DNA of 64,000 nucleotides from Owenia fusiformis (taxonomy: Eukaryota > Annelida > Polychaeta > Sabellida > Oweniidae). The stretch spans positions 36,974,759 to 37,038,758 of the forward strand of contig CAIIXF020000007.1 in the NCBI GenBank assembly GCA_903813345.2, in the 5' to 3' direction. Below, one piece after another: positions 33,401-39,230 of the stretch. The position numbers and the translations under genes were made by a program. The notes beneath the pieces are model-generated. The model saw only the letters and a list, made by a program, of their open reading frames with translations. It made no database searches and had not been told where the DNA came from. How positions within the stretch are numbered: the stretch's first letter is position 1; each line of letters begins with the position of its first letter.

Positions 33401-36001
33401 TCATTAAACGAATGCATCATATGCTTAATATACTCCTTGTCAATGACAAACTGCAGTCTGAAACAAAATAGAATTGAGTAATTAAACGAATGCATCATAT
33501 GCTTAATATACTCCTTGTCAATGGCAAACTGCAGCCTGAAACAAAATAGAATTGAGTCATTAAACGAATGGCTTAATATACTCCTAGTCATAAGCAAACT
33601 GCAGTATGAAACAAAATAGAATTGAGTCATTAAACGAATGCAGCATATGCCTAATATACTCCTAGTCATTGGCAAACTGCAGTCTGAAACAAAATATAAT
33701 TGAGTCATTAAACGAATGCAGCATATGCTTAATATACTCATAGTCAATGATAAACGACAGTCTGAAACAAAATATAAGGGCAGTATACGAATAATGAATA
33801 ATGTGCTCATTTACTCCTGCTCAATGGTAAACTGCAGTCTAAAATAAAATAAAACGCCAGTTTACGAATGTATCATATGCTTAATATATTCCTATTGAAA
33901 CGTAAACTGCAGTCTAAATAAAAAAAGACAATATGTTAATGCGTCTTGTTTTTGGTTTGATCAGTGGAGAATAAAATATGTTTGTGCGTAGAAGTGCTTT
34001 TGAATTGAAAAAAGATTAAGTATAGAAAACTACAATTTATTATGATAAAACAATTCGTAATCAGGACAATCATATTAAAAAGAAACACACTTCATGACTT
34101 ACAGTTTAAAAAGAAAATTTTTTCCCCGTAAACACCTTGAAACCTTAGCCTATTTCCAAAAATTAGACATATAATGTATGAGCATCAATTAAGTTTAATT
34201 GTTTACACGAACGAGATTAAATGTTTTGTTAAAATAAATTTGTCAATGGTGAGTTCCTCCTTGGACAAAATCACTGCTTTAAAATACAGATCATTGCAAA
34301 ATGACTGCTATAAAACAAAACTTACTGTCATCGGGTGTGAATTTCCAAGTTCCATTGACACCATTTGTAGTACCAACAGCAAACGAAGTGATGTATTCAG
34401 GACTGCTATCTTGCCATTCTACCAGCGGATCGATCCCTAATTCACGACCTTTTCCAAGAGCAATGTTTCCTATGAAAAGAAACACAATTAAATACCAGTA
34501 CATTTCATCTTCAAGTACAATGCTTGATTATTGTAAAAATGATAACCAAATATAATGTGGGCTAACTGAATTTAACATCAAAAATAAATTGTTTCATCTC
34601 ACCATCTGTCCATCCGATCCACAGAGACACAGATTCATTGCATTTCAGAAGACCTTCAGTCAGTGATCCAGCTCTATCACATCTTCCTCTACAATCTCGA
34701 ATCACAGACTTTGTGTTTGACCATCCTGATATCAAGATCTCGTACATTCGAGAGTTGGTATCTCCAAAAATGGCTGACAATACGACATGTGCCGATTCAC
34801 ATGCCTGGACTTGGAATACAAGTCCAAGCTTACCAGTTAGATCTATTTGGTGAATAGGTTTGTAGATTGTATAATTTGTAACAATGGTGAGCGTCTCTTG
34901 AGTACCTACAAGATAAATCTTAATTATCATATGCATATACATTCTCCATTTGAGCCCAGAATAATACGTTTTACCATATTGACTTGGGCAGTCTTCATAT
35001 ATTTCTTTGCCATAGATTTCTCATTTGATTTGGACATTACACTGGTGCCTGATGGACCAACTGTCTACCATCTCTAAGAAGGGGAACCCCAGAATTCATA
35101 GATGAAACTATAGATGCTCCTCTTTAGATAGAGATGAGTTTATCTATGAATCCTGTGATATTTCCCCTCTTAATAATCATTATCAGATTATCATTATATT
35201 TATTCACAATTACTTCAACCGCATACAGAGTGACCCAAAATGGCAACCCTGTTGGATATAGTAGATATTAGGAAATTACAAAATCGTTAAAAATAAAGTC
35301 CCAAATTTTGTATTCGTAAATGTCTCAGTCAAATACAAGATAAACAAAAATTATTTTATTGTGGCCTCGCTATTCCAAAACGGGATGTGAACAGGTTAAA
35401 TCATTGATGATATGCATCAAGGAAATACTGAATCGATCCATAATTAAATACAATAGGATATATTGACCCTTATTCATGTACTTTCATTGCAAAATAATTT
35501 GGAAGTCGTAGGAAGTCGGCCTAGACGAAAATATTTATACAATTGCACATATTGTCATGTAATATTATATATACATGTTATGTTATATTATTATTTTATT
35601 TTATTAGATTTAATAACAGGCAAAACAGTTGTTTTGATTGTTTTTTGCAACAAAGCTTTGGTAAACACGTGCGTGTGGTAAACATAAATACAATATATAG
35701 GGTGAGTGTAAAACACCCTTTTTCTATTTTGCAAACATTGCTTATAATGCATGGATTTCAATTTTATTTTTGCAGAAAATGGAATGATCTAGTATACAGT
35801 TGATCACAAAATGGCATGATAATATCTAGTCATCGTTCATTTCATGATATAGATTGAATTAATGTATATACTTCCTTTACAATGCTAACTTACCTGGTTG
35901 TGCATTAATCAGGTGTTGACTATGCACAAATAACATAAGTAGAAGCCATCGAAATTCGGCTGCCATTGTTCAATTACATGTTCATCCGGTGGATCATTCC
36001 A
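430..36001 (-). CDS. Giant Bark-beetle/Anakonda-like multidomain extracellular protein (38 coding exons, 3' end uncertain)
   Basis: I joined exons by GT-AG sites, reading phase and domain continuity. Coding exons, 5' to 3': 35966-35894, 34905-34603, 34469-34326, 32623-32531, 31323-31082, 26452-26330, 26046-25908, 23896-23789, 23608-22244, 21662-21558, 21443-20332, 19900-19546, 19087-18995, 18317-18171, 18055-16507, 16112-16039, 15754-15650, 13879-13622, 13130-11842, 10526-10262, 10116-9791, 9191-8976, 8810-8700, 8444-8239, 7836-7722, 7634-7458, 7305-7009, 6840-6741, 6496-6173, 5891-5677, 5555-5388, 5168-4904, 4600-4411, 4250-4087, 3931-3844, 3608-3432, 1038-753, 561-487. The sum is 11,442 nt, exactly 3,814 codons, with no internal stop. 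A signal peptide and only extracellular-type domains point to a secreted or membrane-attached adhesion protein. Drosophila Bark (Anakonda) shares beta-helix and SRCR domains and acts at tricellular septate junctions; that role is inferred here from family resemblance only. Least certain joins are exon 24/25, exon 35/36 and the 3' end. Confidence 0.85.
487..1038 (-). CDS. Exons 37-38: helical C-terminal region, possibly not the last exons
   Basis: Exon 37 (1038-753) encodes about 95 mostly helical, acidic residues (LWYQEFEESISDNSD, then EETMKKFTEEHHK) and ends in phase 0 before GTAAGC. Exon 38 (561-487) gives RGFDNVFAEFDNAYVAVRD and ends KFENQK before a GTAATA site. If that donor is used, the gene continues off the left edge. 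If it is not, the frame runs 18 more codons to a TAA at 432-430. No clear minus-strand AATAAA signal was seen before the window edge. Confidence 0.6.
1506..1911. mobile_element. Palindromic foldback MITE in intron 36
   Basis: Ends are ACGCGGTCCTAAC and GTTAGGACCGCGT. The two ~200-bp arms are imperfect inverted copies that meet at GAAGGCCTTC, centred exactly at 1708/1709. It can fold into one hairpin. Confidence 0.9.
2194..2696. mobile_element. 503-bp MITE with 41-bp terminal inverted repeats
   Basis: The left arm 2194-2234 (CGCAGGTTTTACCGTAC...) and the right arm 2656-2696 (...TACGGTAAAACCTGCG) are inverted copies. No coding capacity is seen. Confidence 0.8.
2987..3176. mobile_element. 190-bp MITE with CCTGTTACACAGGCC ends
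   Basis: It has terminal inverted repeats CCTGTTACACAGGCC and GGCCTGTGTAACAGG, with internal AACGAAGC/GCTTCGTT words repeated in both orientations. A related, decayed fragment starts at 1071 (CCTGTTACAC followed by the same AACGAAGC words to about 1200). Confidence 0.85.
3432..5168 (-). CDS. Exons 32-36: basic and glycine-rich C-terminal region
   Basis: Exons 5168-4904, 4600-4411, 4250-4087, 3931-3844 and 3608-3432 encode residues 3400-3693. Exon 32 finishes a beta-sandwich, then has RQKR, a hydrophobic cysteine-containing stretch and a glycine run (CGGGGWGPGGGGGGYIG) that continues across the junction (GGGRGPG). Cysteines pair around SCDCAKKLILDC. Polybasic stretches KRKRR and RPKRKKR (exon 34) and RKRR (exon 36) look like proprotein-convertase sites. 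The exon 35/36 join (GTATGT donor, phase 2) is chosen because it continues the open frame; reading on from exon 35 would hit a stop at 3819. Confidence 0.65.
5388..7836 (-). CDS. Exons 25-31: series of CARDB-like beta-sandwich domains
   Basis: Exons 7836-7722, 7634-7458, 7305-7009, 6840-6741, 6496-6173, 5891-5677 and 5555-5388 encode residues 2934-3399. The sequence is rich in beta strands with N-x-G turns (VAQLVNTGSLPLYNISVQ, IDISNEGIISALDVRVQ, IVFTITNHGLIRAQNL), as in CARDB/DUF11-like adhesion domains. The stretch EEAYYNLEVSADRHTSY, then FETE-VPMPVVTIEP, is a conserved-looking block that I recall from large invertebrate Bark-like proteins. No catalytic motif is visible. All joins keep frame. 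Confidence 0.75.
8239..8810 (-). CDS. Exons 23-24: cadherin/Ig-like (He_PIG-type) domain
   Basis: Exons 8810-8700 and 8444-8239 encode residues 2829-2933. The segment ITWQLLNGPSGMSLD-PRSGLLIWLRT, followed by PYDVRMRVEN and DIYTFKLSVP, matches the dystroglycan/cadherin-like putative Ig fold (W-x-L...P-x-GM...G-x-I-x-W). The second exon continues with strands up to GTVLVHI. The join into exon 25 is phase 2 and creates a cysteine; it is the least certain splice in this part. Confidence 0.75.
8976..9191 (-). CDS. Exon 22: cysteine-rich EGF-like exon
   Basis: Residues 2757-2828, phase 0 on both sides. It starts with VTFKYHPTCPSSACGRN, then TPPHGICLFGQCSC and PWEGESCQD, an EGF-like CxxGxCxFGxCxC pattern. 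Directly upstream on the coding strand lie three more copies of the acceptor and the first ~85 coding bases (9192-9715). Only the copy at 9191 continues into a full exon with a GTACGG donor at 8975. Confidence 0.82.
9187..9720 (-). repeat. Tandem array of 131-bp units carrying exon-22 splice acceptors
   Basis: Exon-start equivalents are at 9191 (genuine), 9322, 9453 and 9584, exactly 131 bp apart, with a decayed partial copy near 9715. Each unit holds a TTATTTTAG-type acceptor plus about 85 bases of exon 22 (to the FGQCSC codons) and then returns to intron-like sequence. The copies lack the exon's donor. Confidence 0.95.
9791..10526 (-). CDS. Exons 20-21: EGF/laminin-type repeats and IPT/TIG domain
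   Basis: Exon 20 (10526-10262) encodes cysteine-rich EGF-like repeats (DCYGNGNCVGPNVCEC, CYNVNNCSQRGYC and CPPCVNGYC among others). Exon 21 (10116-9791) finishes them (CTCSSVNWAGELCSEC) and enters an IPT/TIG immunoglobulin-like domain: PIPTVLLVAPSTGPDIGGT, VNVIGHNF, YRCRFGD, VRCISPKQVGEVPVNVG. The range is residues 2560-2756. TIG domains occur in plexins, Met and large invertebrate adhesion proteins. The last codon AGA precedes a GTATGT donor (phase 0). Confidence 0.87.
11641..11765. repeat. 62-bp tandem duplication in intron 19
   Basis: GGTTCATTATTTATACAAAT recurs at 11647 and 11709, with matching flanks. The remainder of intron 19 (10527-11841) has no recognisable feature. Confidence 0.85.
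11842..13130 (-). CDS. Exon 19: fourth beta-helix block and first EGF-like repeat
   Basis: Residues 2129-2559. It opens with ESDSSVVNHVNITGSKYG and continues with about 370 residues of Asn-rich beta-helix coils. A short NATHNWWGS turn follows, of the kind that closes such helices in this family. It ends with an EGF-like repeat (CFAVNNCSNHGECVRPDRC, then RCVDGWQGPTC). The exon ends in CAG before GTAAAG at 11841, giving phase 0 into the next EGF exon. A competing GTAAGC donor 10 nt earlier would shift the frame. Confidence 0.87.
13622..13879 (-). CDS. Exon 18: PAN/Apple-like domain
   Basis: Residues 2043-2129. The pattern CKNGTRF, then WYCIHRCRTATFGCKSIEY, then GRCQLSDKSR is that of PAN/Apple domains, which bind proteins or carbohydrates. 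The exon enters in phase 1 at a TTTCAG acceptor. It must leave in phase 1, which selects a GTGGGT donor at 13621. The alternative GTAAAA donor four bases downstream would put exon 19 out of frame. One domain per exon fits modular exon shuffling. Confidence 0.8.
14515..15341. mobile_element. Foldback element with 140-bp inverted arms in intron 17
   Basis: The arm 14515-14654 (ends CAGTGATTTTTTTTAT... to ...GCCAAACACGAC) is repeated inverted at 15202-15341. The ~550-bp loop contains a direct repeat (AATACAATTTAGCAGTTTC twice near 14886 and 14932) and a dense CACGTG cluster. Confidence 0.85.
15040..15130. promoter_or_regulatory. Cluster of four CACGTG E-boxes and two TGACACGTCA-type motifs
   Basis: CACGTG occurs at 15093, 15105, 15112 and 15123, with two GACACGTCATT repeats just before (15041-15064). 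The words are bHLH-ZIP (E-box) and CREB/ATF-like binding sites. Activity is not shown by the sequence. Confidence 0.45.
15650..17884 (-). CDS. Exons 15-17: third beta-helix block
   Basis: The bulk of exon 15 (to 16507), exon 16 (16112-16039) and exon 17 (15754-15650) encode residues of about 1525-2043. They show Asn-rich beta-helix coils (for example LTDNTYGAVYSS and NNTLYENTGVALYME), a bacterial-like FERNYWGLRN turn, and the same capping motif as the earlier blocks (YYVKRSIYIR, then GASLTLRAGVHLKFPG, then GIIVEG). The joins are phase 2, 1 and 1. The cap plus following strand (WEGIIFQ) mirrors the segment that follows the other helices, so the block is a repeat of one ancestral module. Confidence 0.87.
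17885..19087 (-). CDS. Exons 13-15 (start): linker and SRCR domain
   Basis: Exon 13 (19087-18995) is a linker that continues the beta-helix cap. Exon 14 (18317-18171) and the first ~170 nt of exon 15 (18055-17885) form a scavenger receptor cysteine-rich domain, residues of about 1420-1524. It starts at GGIRLVGDTASGRLEVFYNG, followed by WGSVCND, AKVACRHLG, IWLDNIACGGSE, LFECRHNG and HNCGHGEDVGITC. Six cysteines are seen, as in group A SRCR domains. Drosophila Bark also combines an SRCR domain with beta-helix repeats. Confidence 0.9.
18362..18600. repeat. Dispersed repeat copy (pyrimidine-tract-bounded GGGCC family) in intron 13
   Basis: A C-run at about 18377 and another near 18560 flank sequence related to the GCCCGTAGCCAG family (AATTTTAA, CATTTTCGG-type interior). 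It accounts for most of the 677-bp intron 13; the rest shows nothing. Confidence 0.5.
19546..26046 (-). CDS. Exons 7-12: two parallel beta-helix blocks of Bark-beetle type
   Basis: Exons 26046-25908, 23896-23789, 23608-22244, 21662-21558, 21443-20332 and 19900-19546 encode residues 327-1387. The two long exons carry serial Asn-rich coils (patterns such as NNxF, NNTF, ENNT, RNxF) with alternating hydrophobic positions, the signature of right-handed parallel beta-helices (pectate-lyase-like fold, without a recognisable enzyme active site). Each helix is capped by a recurring motif: PY-hydrophobic strand, then ATLT(V/I)-x-x-GVKL-x-F, then GI-x-V-x-G-x-L. Many NxS/T sites suggest glycosylation. 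Joins are phase 1 except the last (phase 0). Confidence 0.87.
23952..25859. mobile_element. PIF/Harbinger-like foldback transposon, decayed, in intron 7
   Basis: The ends are long inverted repeats (TAATAGGGATGTTTCAG at the left, CTGAAACATCCCTATTA at the right) that match for several hundred bases. A TA dinucleotide could be part of the target duplication. On the minus strand between about 25150 and 24430 there are pieces of a DDE_Tnp_4-type transposase in shifting frames: an HTH-like TTVSRVINDVW, then IGSIDGT, then LIVDNSNDLRYV and LLADKIYPC. Part of this gene (about 24590-24690) is also present inverted at 25305-25390, so the right arm carries a copied fragment. Stops and frameshifts show it is not functional. 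Confidence 0.8.
26330..32623 (-). CDS. Exons 4-6: F5/8 type C (discoidin) domain
   Basis: Exons 32623-32531, 31323-31082 and 26452-26330 encode residues 174-326. The domain opens with NCSLPLTRSILSNGQ, followed by a serine run (AYSSSSS). It then shows GWYSHGSSTPWLQLDLL, the VKTFQILYSVDGTNW strand and the closing ARYVRILPITWNSRPGIRM-ELYGC motif. Opening and closing cysteines are present. The fold usually binds phospholipid head groups or sugars at the cell surface. The phases (1, then 1, then 0) join without a frameshift. Exon 4 begins inside the last unit of a tandem repeat array, and intron 5 is 4.6 kb because of transposons. Confidence 0.88.
27326..27409. repeat. 42-bp tandem duplication
   Basis: Two nearly identical copies begin at 27326 and 27368, each starting GAATTTATACTTTGTGCCTC. 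Confidence 0.9.
27487..27615. repeat. GCCCGTAGCCAG-family MITE fragment
   Basis: CCCGTATCCAGCTTTTGCCA followed by TTTTGGCTAAAAGAACTC, then AGTGCTCAGGATGATC and GCCAGGGGAGC matches the copy at 59646 over more than 100 bp. Confidence 0.65.
28280..29360 (+). repeat. G/T-rich degenerate GGTTGTG repeat tract
   Basis: About 1.1 kb of plus-strand sequence is made of loosely repeated GGTTGTG, ATTGTGTT and TGGTTGTGCC words with strong G+T strand bias. Open frames here are by-products of the low complexity. Confidence 0.75.
30708..30984. mobile_element. 277-bp foldback MITE in intron 5
   Basis: The left arm (AACAAATTTTTCTTCTCTAC, then a 40-base continuation) is the reverse complement of the right arm ending at 30984, including the shared AAAACACAGAACGTTT. 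It sits about 40 bp from the right end of the 4.1-kb element. Confidence 0.8.
32590..33935 (-). repeat. Tandem array of 18 units (70-78 bp) carrying exon-4 splice acceptors
   Basis: The unit on the minus strand runs TTAATGACTCAAT, pyrimidine-rich stretch, TTTCAG, then ACTGCAGTTTGCCATTGAC, i.e. a branch-like site, polypyrimidine tract, acceptor and the first ~38 bases of exon 4. Exon-start equivalents fall at 32623 (genuine), 32701, 32779, 32857, 32935, 33005, 33083, 33161, 33231, 33301, 33379, 33457, 33535, 33605, 33683, 33761, 33838 and 33913. Spacing is 78 or 70 bp, with 77 and 75 at the outer edge. The acceptor AG is kept in all but the 33605 copy. Only the first unit is followed by the rest of the exon and a donor. 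Confidence 0.95.
34326..34905 (-). CDS. Exons 2-3: Methyltransf_FA (farnesoic acid O-methyltransferase-type) domain
   Basis: These exons (34905-34603 and 34469-34326) cover residues of about 25-173. Recognisable segments are the VQACESAHVVLS strand, the YEILISGWSNTKSVIRD stretch, and the WIGWTDG and GTWKF motifs near the end, all typical of PF12248. The family name comes from a crustacean enzyme. In large extracellular proteins the domain is normally a non-catalytic module, so no methyltransferase activity is claimed. Both splice joins are phase 1 and keep the frame. Confidence 0.8.
35083..35170. repeat. Short hairpin MITE in intron 1
   Basis: GATTCATAGAT-type arms (AATTCATAGATGAAACT and AGTTTATCTATGAATC) lie about 35 bp apart, bordered by GGGGAA and TTCCCC. 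The rest of intron 1 (34906-35893) has no recognised feature. Confidence 0.6.
35894..36001 (-). CDS. Exon 1: end of 5' leader, start codon and signal peptide of the giant protein
   Basis: The ATG is at 35966-35964, preceded by AACA. The first 22 or so residues (MAAEFRWLLLMLFVHS...) have a basic residue followed by a leucine-rich core and end in a small-residue site, a typical signal peptide. The coding part is 73 nt and ends in phase 1 before a GTAAGT donor at 35893-35888. A polypyrimidine tract and CAG directly upstream, with exon start at 36001, indicate a 3' splice site inside the 5' UTR. At least one non-coding leader exon should therefore lie further upstream (see 36738-39230). Confidence 0.85.
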
Positions 36002-36737
36002 CTGTAAAAAAGACAGTACTGACATTTATGATGTTTTTTTTCGAATGACAACAAAACGTGCAAATTATCTGCGCATCGCTATATAAATTCAGAACCATGG
36101 TGTTATTTTGGAAAGAAATTGACGCATGACACTTTATCAGGAAACAAAAATATTCGCTGAATATATTTTTCAACTTAAATTATTTATGTATCTTAGTAAA
36201 ATGTGATGCTGCGGTTCCTGCATAAGTTAATCGTTCCAACCTAGTGACTGTTATCTATAAAATAAAGTTGAAACTCCAATTATTTATGTACTGAAGTGTA
36301 ACAAAGTTATACCAAAAATGCAATTAATGGCCATGGATATAAATCATTAAAACCATGACAATTATGTATTCATATAAAGCAAGAAAATTGTTCTCAAAAG
36401 TGTGATATCACAAAATGTATATGTCCTAAACTGAGCACTCGTCAAACAATTCTTCATATGATTTAACATGGAACCATCTATTGCCAGGAACAATACTATA
36501 CAATAAATAGCAAAGTGACATTCTCTAAAACATTGTAGGCGTGAACTCCTGCATTTGTGTATGCTAATGTTATAAATAATAAGCAAGCGTGACTCACTTT
36601 AAGAATATTTGAGTAAATCAAGGAATTACAATGGGAAATATAGTTAGGTTGTCGTAACCTGTTGATACACATGCTATCTTTTAACTTAGAAAACACCTTT
36701 TCTTATCAAAACGAAAACAAATGAAAATATCTAAATG

Positions 36738-39230
36738 TACTTATTGCAATGTAATTCCAGTCTTGTCACGGAAATGTAGTAACCTGTTGTTTCACAAGCG
36801 GTCATTCACTTTGGAAATCACTTCACGTTACTTTTCAACGAAAACAAATAATTGAACTATTTAAATGTACTTACTGCAACGCAATTCCAGTCTTGTTTTG
36901 ATGTGCTTTGATGGTGAACTGTTATTTGGAAGTCACATCTATAAAATAATATAAACAGATTGAAACATACAAAATGTTCTTAAAATGGTGATTGACCTTA
37001 GAAGTAGACGTGCTCAAATAATCATACGACCTTGAACTTGCTCGTATATGACAGTACCTATACAATTATTAAAGCAATTATATAATTACACTTTCCATCA
37101 AACAAGTATTTAGAGTCAATCTCCATCCGTTTAGAACACGAATAAAGGAAATGATAAAAAAAAGTAAAGATTGAAATTATTGATAATTTGGGTCCGTAAT
37201 ATGATATTTACGTTTGCAGTTATCTTTTTATTGCAAGTATCATGATATAGTTTATTTACTGGGAGGGTTTAAATATGTGTTTTATTCCGAGGGACAATGA
37301 TATTTTCCAAGGGTCAAGAGGCCCAGAGAATTTTTTTATGAGGAATTAACCCATATTTAATCCAGACCAACGAAAAAAAAGACTATTTATTTAGTCTACA
37401 AAATATGACTTACTTTATGATATTTTGAAAGACAAAATATCCATTGTATAACACAAACACACCAACATCAAAAAAAAAATTCTAAAATTGAGAGCAATTA
37501 GTACCGATAGAGGCAGACATTTTAGACATTCTTTTCAAGAATTTCTTCATTTTCATATTGTACAATCTGTTTTTATTGTGAATTGTGACATCACAATCAA
37601 AACCTGTCATTATTTTTAAAACAATGAAGATAAGTCACATTATATTACATCTTAGAAATATATAATTGCAATGGGAAACACATTCTTATTGAAATTTTCA
37701 ATATTAATTATGGCTGACTATTGTTATTCATGTTAGTCATATATTCGATATTATTACAGTGCATGAAAAAATTGCCGTTCTGGGTCACATTTCTCCTGAT
37801 TAAGCACCTTTTCATCACCGGGTCTTTCGATCACTGTCTCTCAGCATGCAACCACGTGGCATTTATATTGTTCCATGCTTTGCAACTGTCAGGTTTAACT
37901 GACAATTTCATGATAGCAGTTGACACGGCTATTTTAGCATCTCTGATGGATCAAATGCTGTGAAGGTGGAGACTTCTTATGTTTTTCTTCATTTTCGACA
38001 TAGTTATTGAACAGTTCGCTTGGGTTGAACTCATGTCCGTTGGCAGGAAGCTTGACCTCCTCCAGCTGGGCTTGATTTAGGAAATGATTCACAGCTGATT
38101 GACAGAATTAGACAAAAAAGAATGAACCAAATTAGATCCTTTAGAGATGACTCACATGGTTGACAATAATCAACCATAATTGGTATGGCAACAAATACAT
38201 ATTGAAAGACTTAGGCGACAGAAAATTTAATAGCTAGACAATATTTGAAATGGCATTAAAAGTTCAATTCACAAGAAAACTTGTATTTTACTGACAGTAA
38301 AGTGTTTATCATATTAAATATTGTCTCTAGAATAAATCCTGAAAATGTCATTGGTTGTTCCGTTGCAAATATATAGAGTAATAACACGACTGCATCATTG
38401 AACCTGTCCAGGGTACTATTAAAACTCAATGCCCCATCATCTTTTTGTATATCACACATGGTTTATCTGTGTGTTTCTTAATACCTCTAAGAATGATAAA
38501 AAGTGTCCCATTTTGTATTACCCACCCTCTGTACTAGTTTATTATTCTAATATATATATATAGTATTATTATATCATTTACTATTATAACTTAGTAACAT
38601 ATTTAAATGTACTTACTGCAACGCAATTTCAGTCTTTCAGTTTGTAGTGTTTTGTTTAATGTAAGTTTTCGATGGTGACTCGTTACTTAGAAATCTCGGA
38701 TATAAAATATGTATGTAAACAAATTGTTCAAACATTTATGACCATTACATTTTTAAAATCACGTTTTTAAAAGAGTTGTCAAATCTAAATGAAAACAACT
38801 TAACTTATTCAAAATGTACTTTTAATGCAACGTCTTGTCTCGATGTGTTCTGTTTACAATGAATTGGCGATGACGAATTGTTTTTTGGAGGTCACAATAA
38901 AAAAATATGTAAACAGAGTGAAGCATAAAAATTGTTCTCTAAGAGTTCGAAAACACAACATACGTGTAATTGGCCGTCATAGAAAACGTGTTCAAAGAAT
39001 CATACAACCTTGAACTTGCTCGTATATCGCATCCCCTATAAAATTACTACACCAATTATACAATTTTACTTTCCATCAAACAAGCATTTCGACTTAATAT
39101 TCCTTCATTACGAACACGATAATAGGAAATGATAAAAAAGAACAAATATTTGAAATTATTTCTAATTTGGATCAAAAATATAATTAGGTACTTTTGCATT
39201 TTTTTTTTTTTATTGCAAGTAACATGATAA
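36738..39230 (-). repeat. Diverged tandem copies of a probable 5' leader exon and flanks
   Basis: A segment whose minus strand reads ...GCGTTGCA|GTAAGTACATTT recurs at about 36741, 36868, 38608 and 38815. The copies at 36868 and 38608 keep a perfect GTAAGT donor. The copy at 36741 has ATAAGT and that at 38815 is disrupted. The 36861-37255 and 38813-39230 segments align over some 400 bp (shared ACCTTGAACTTGCTCGTATA and TTTCCATCAAACAAG on the plus strand). They lie upstream of the exon-1 acceptor at 36001 and could be alternative first exons of the giant gene; this is inference. Confidence 0.6.
37945..38080 (-). pseudogene. Possible coding remnant of unknown identity
   Basis: The minus strand has an open frame beginning LNQAQLEEVKLPANGHEF, then NPSELFNNYVENEEKHKK, which has a protein-like composition. 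It follows a TCAATCAG acceptor-like site near 38096 and then hits a stop. No family was recognised. It may be a fragment of a transposase or of an unannotated gene. Confidence 0.25.
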
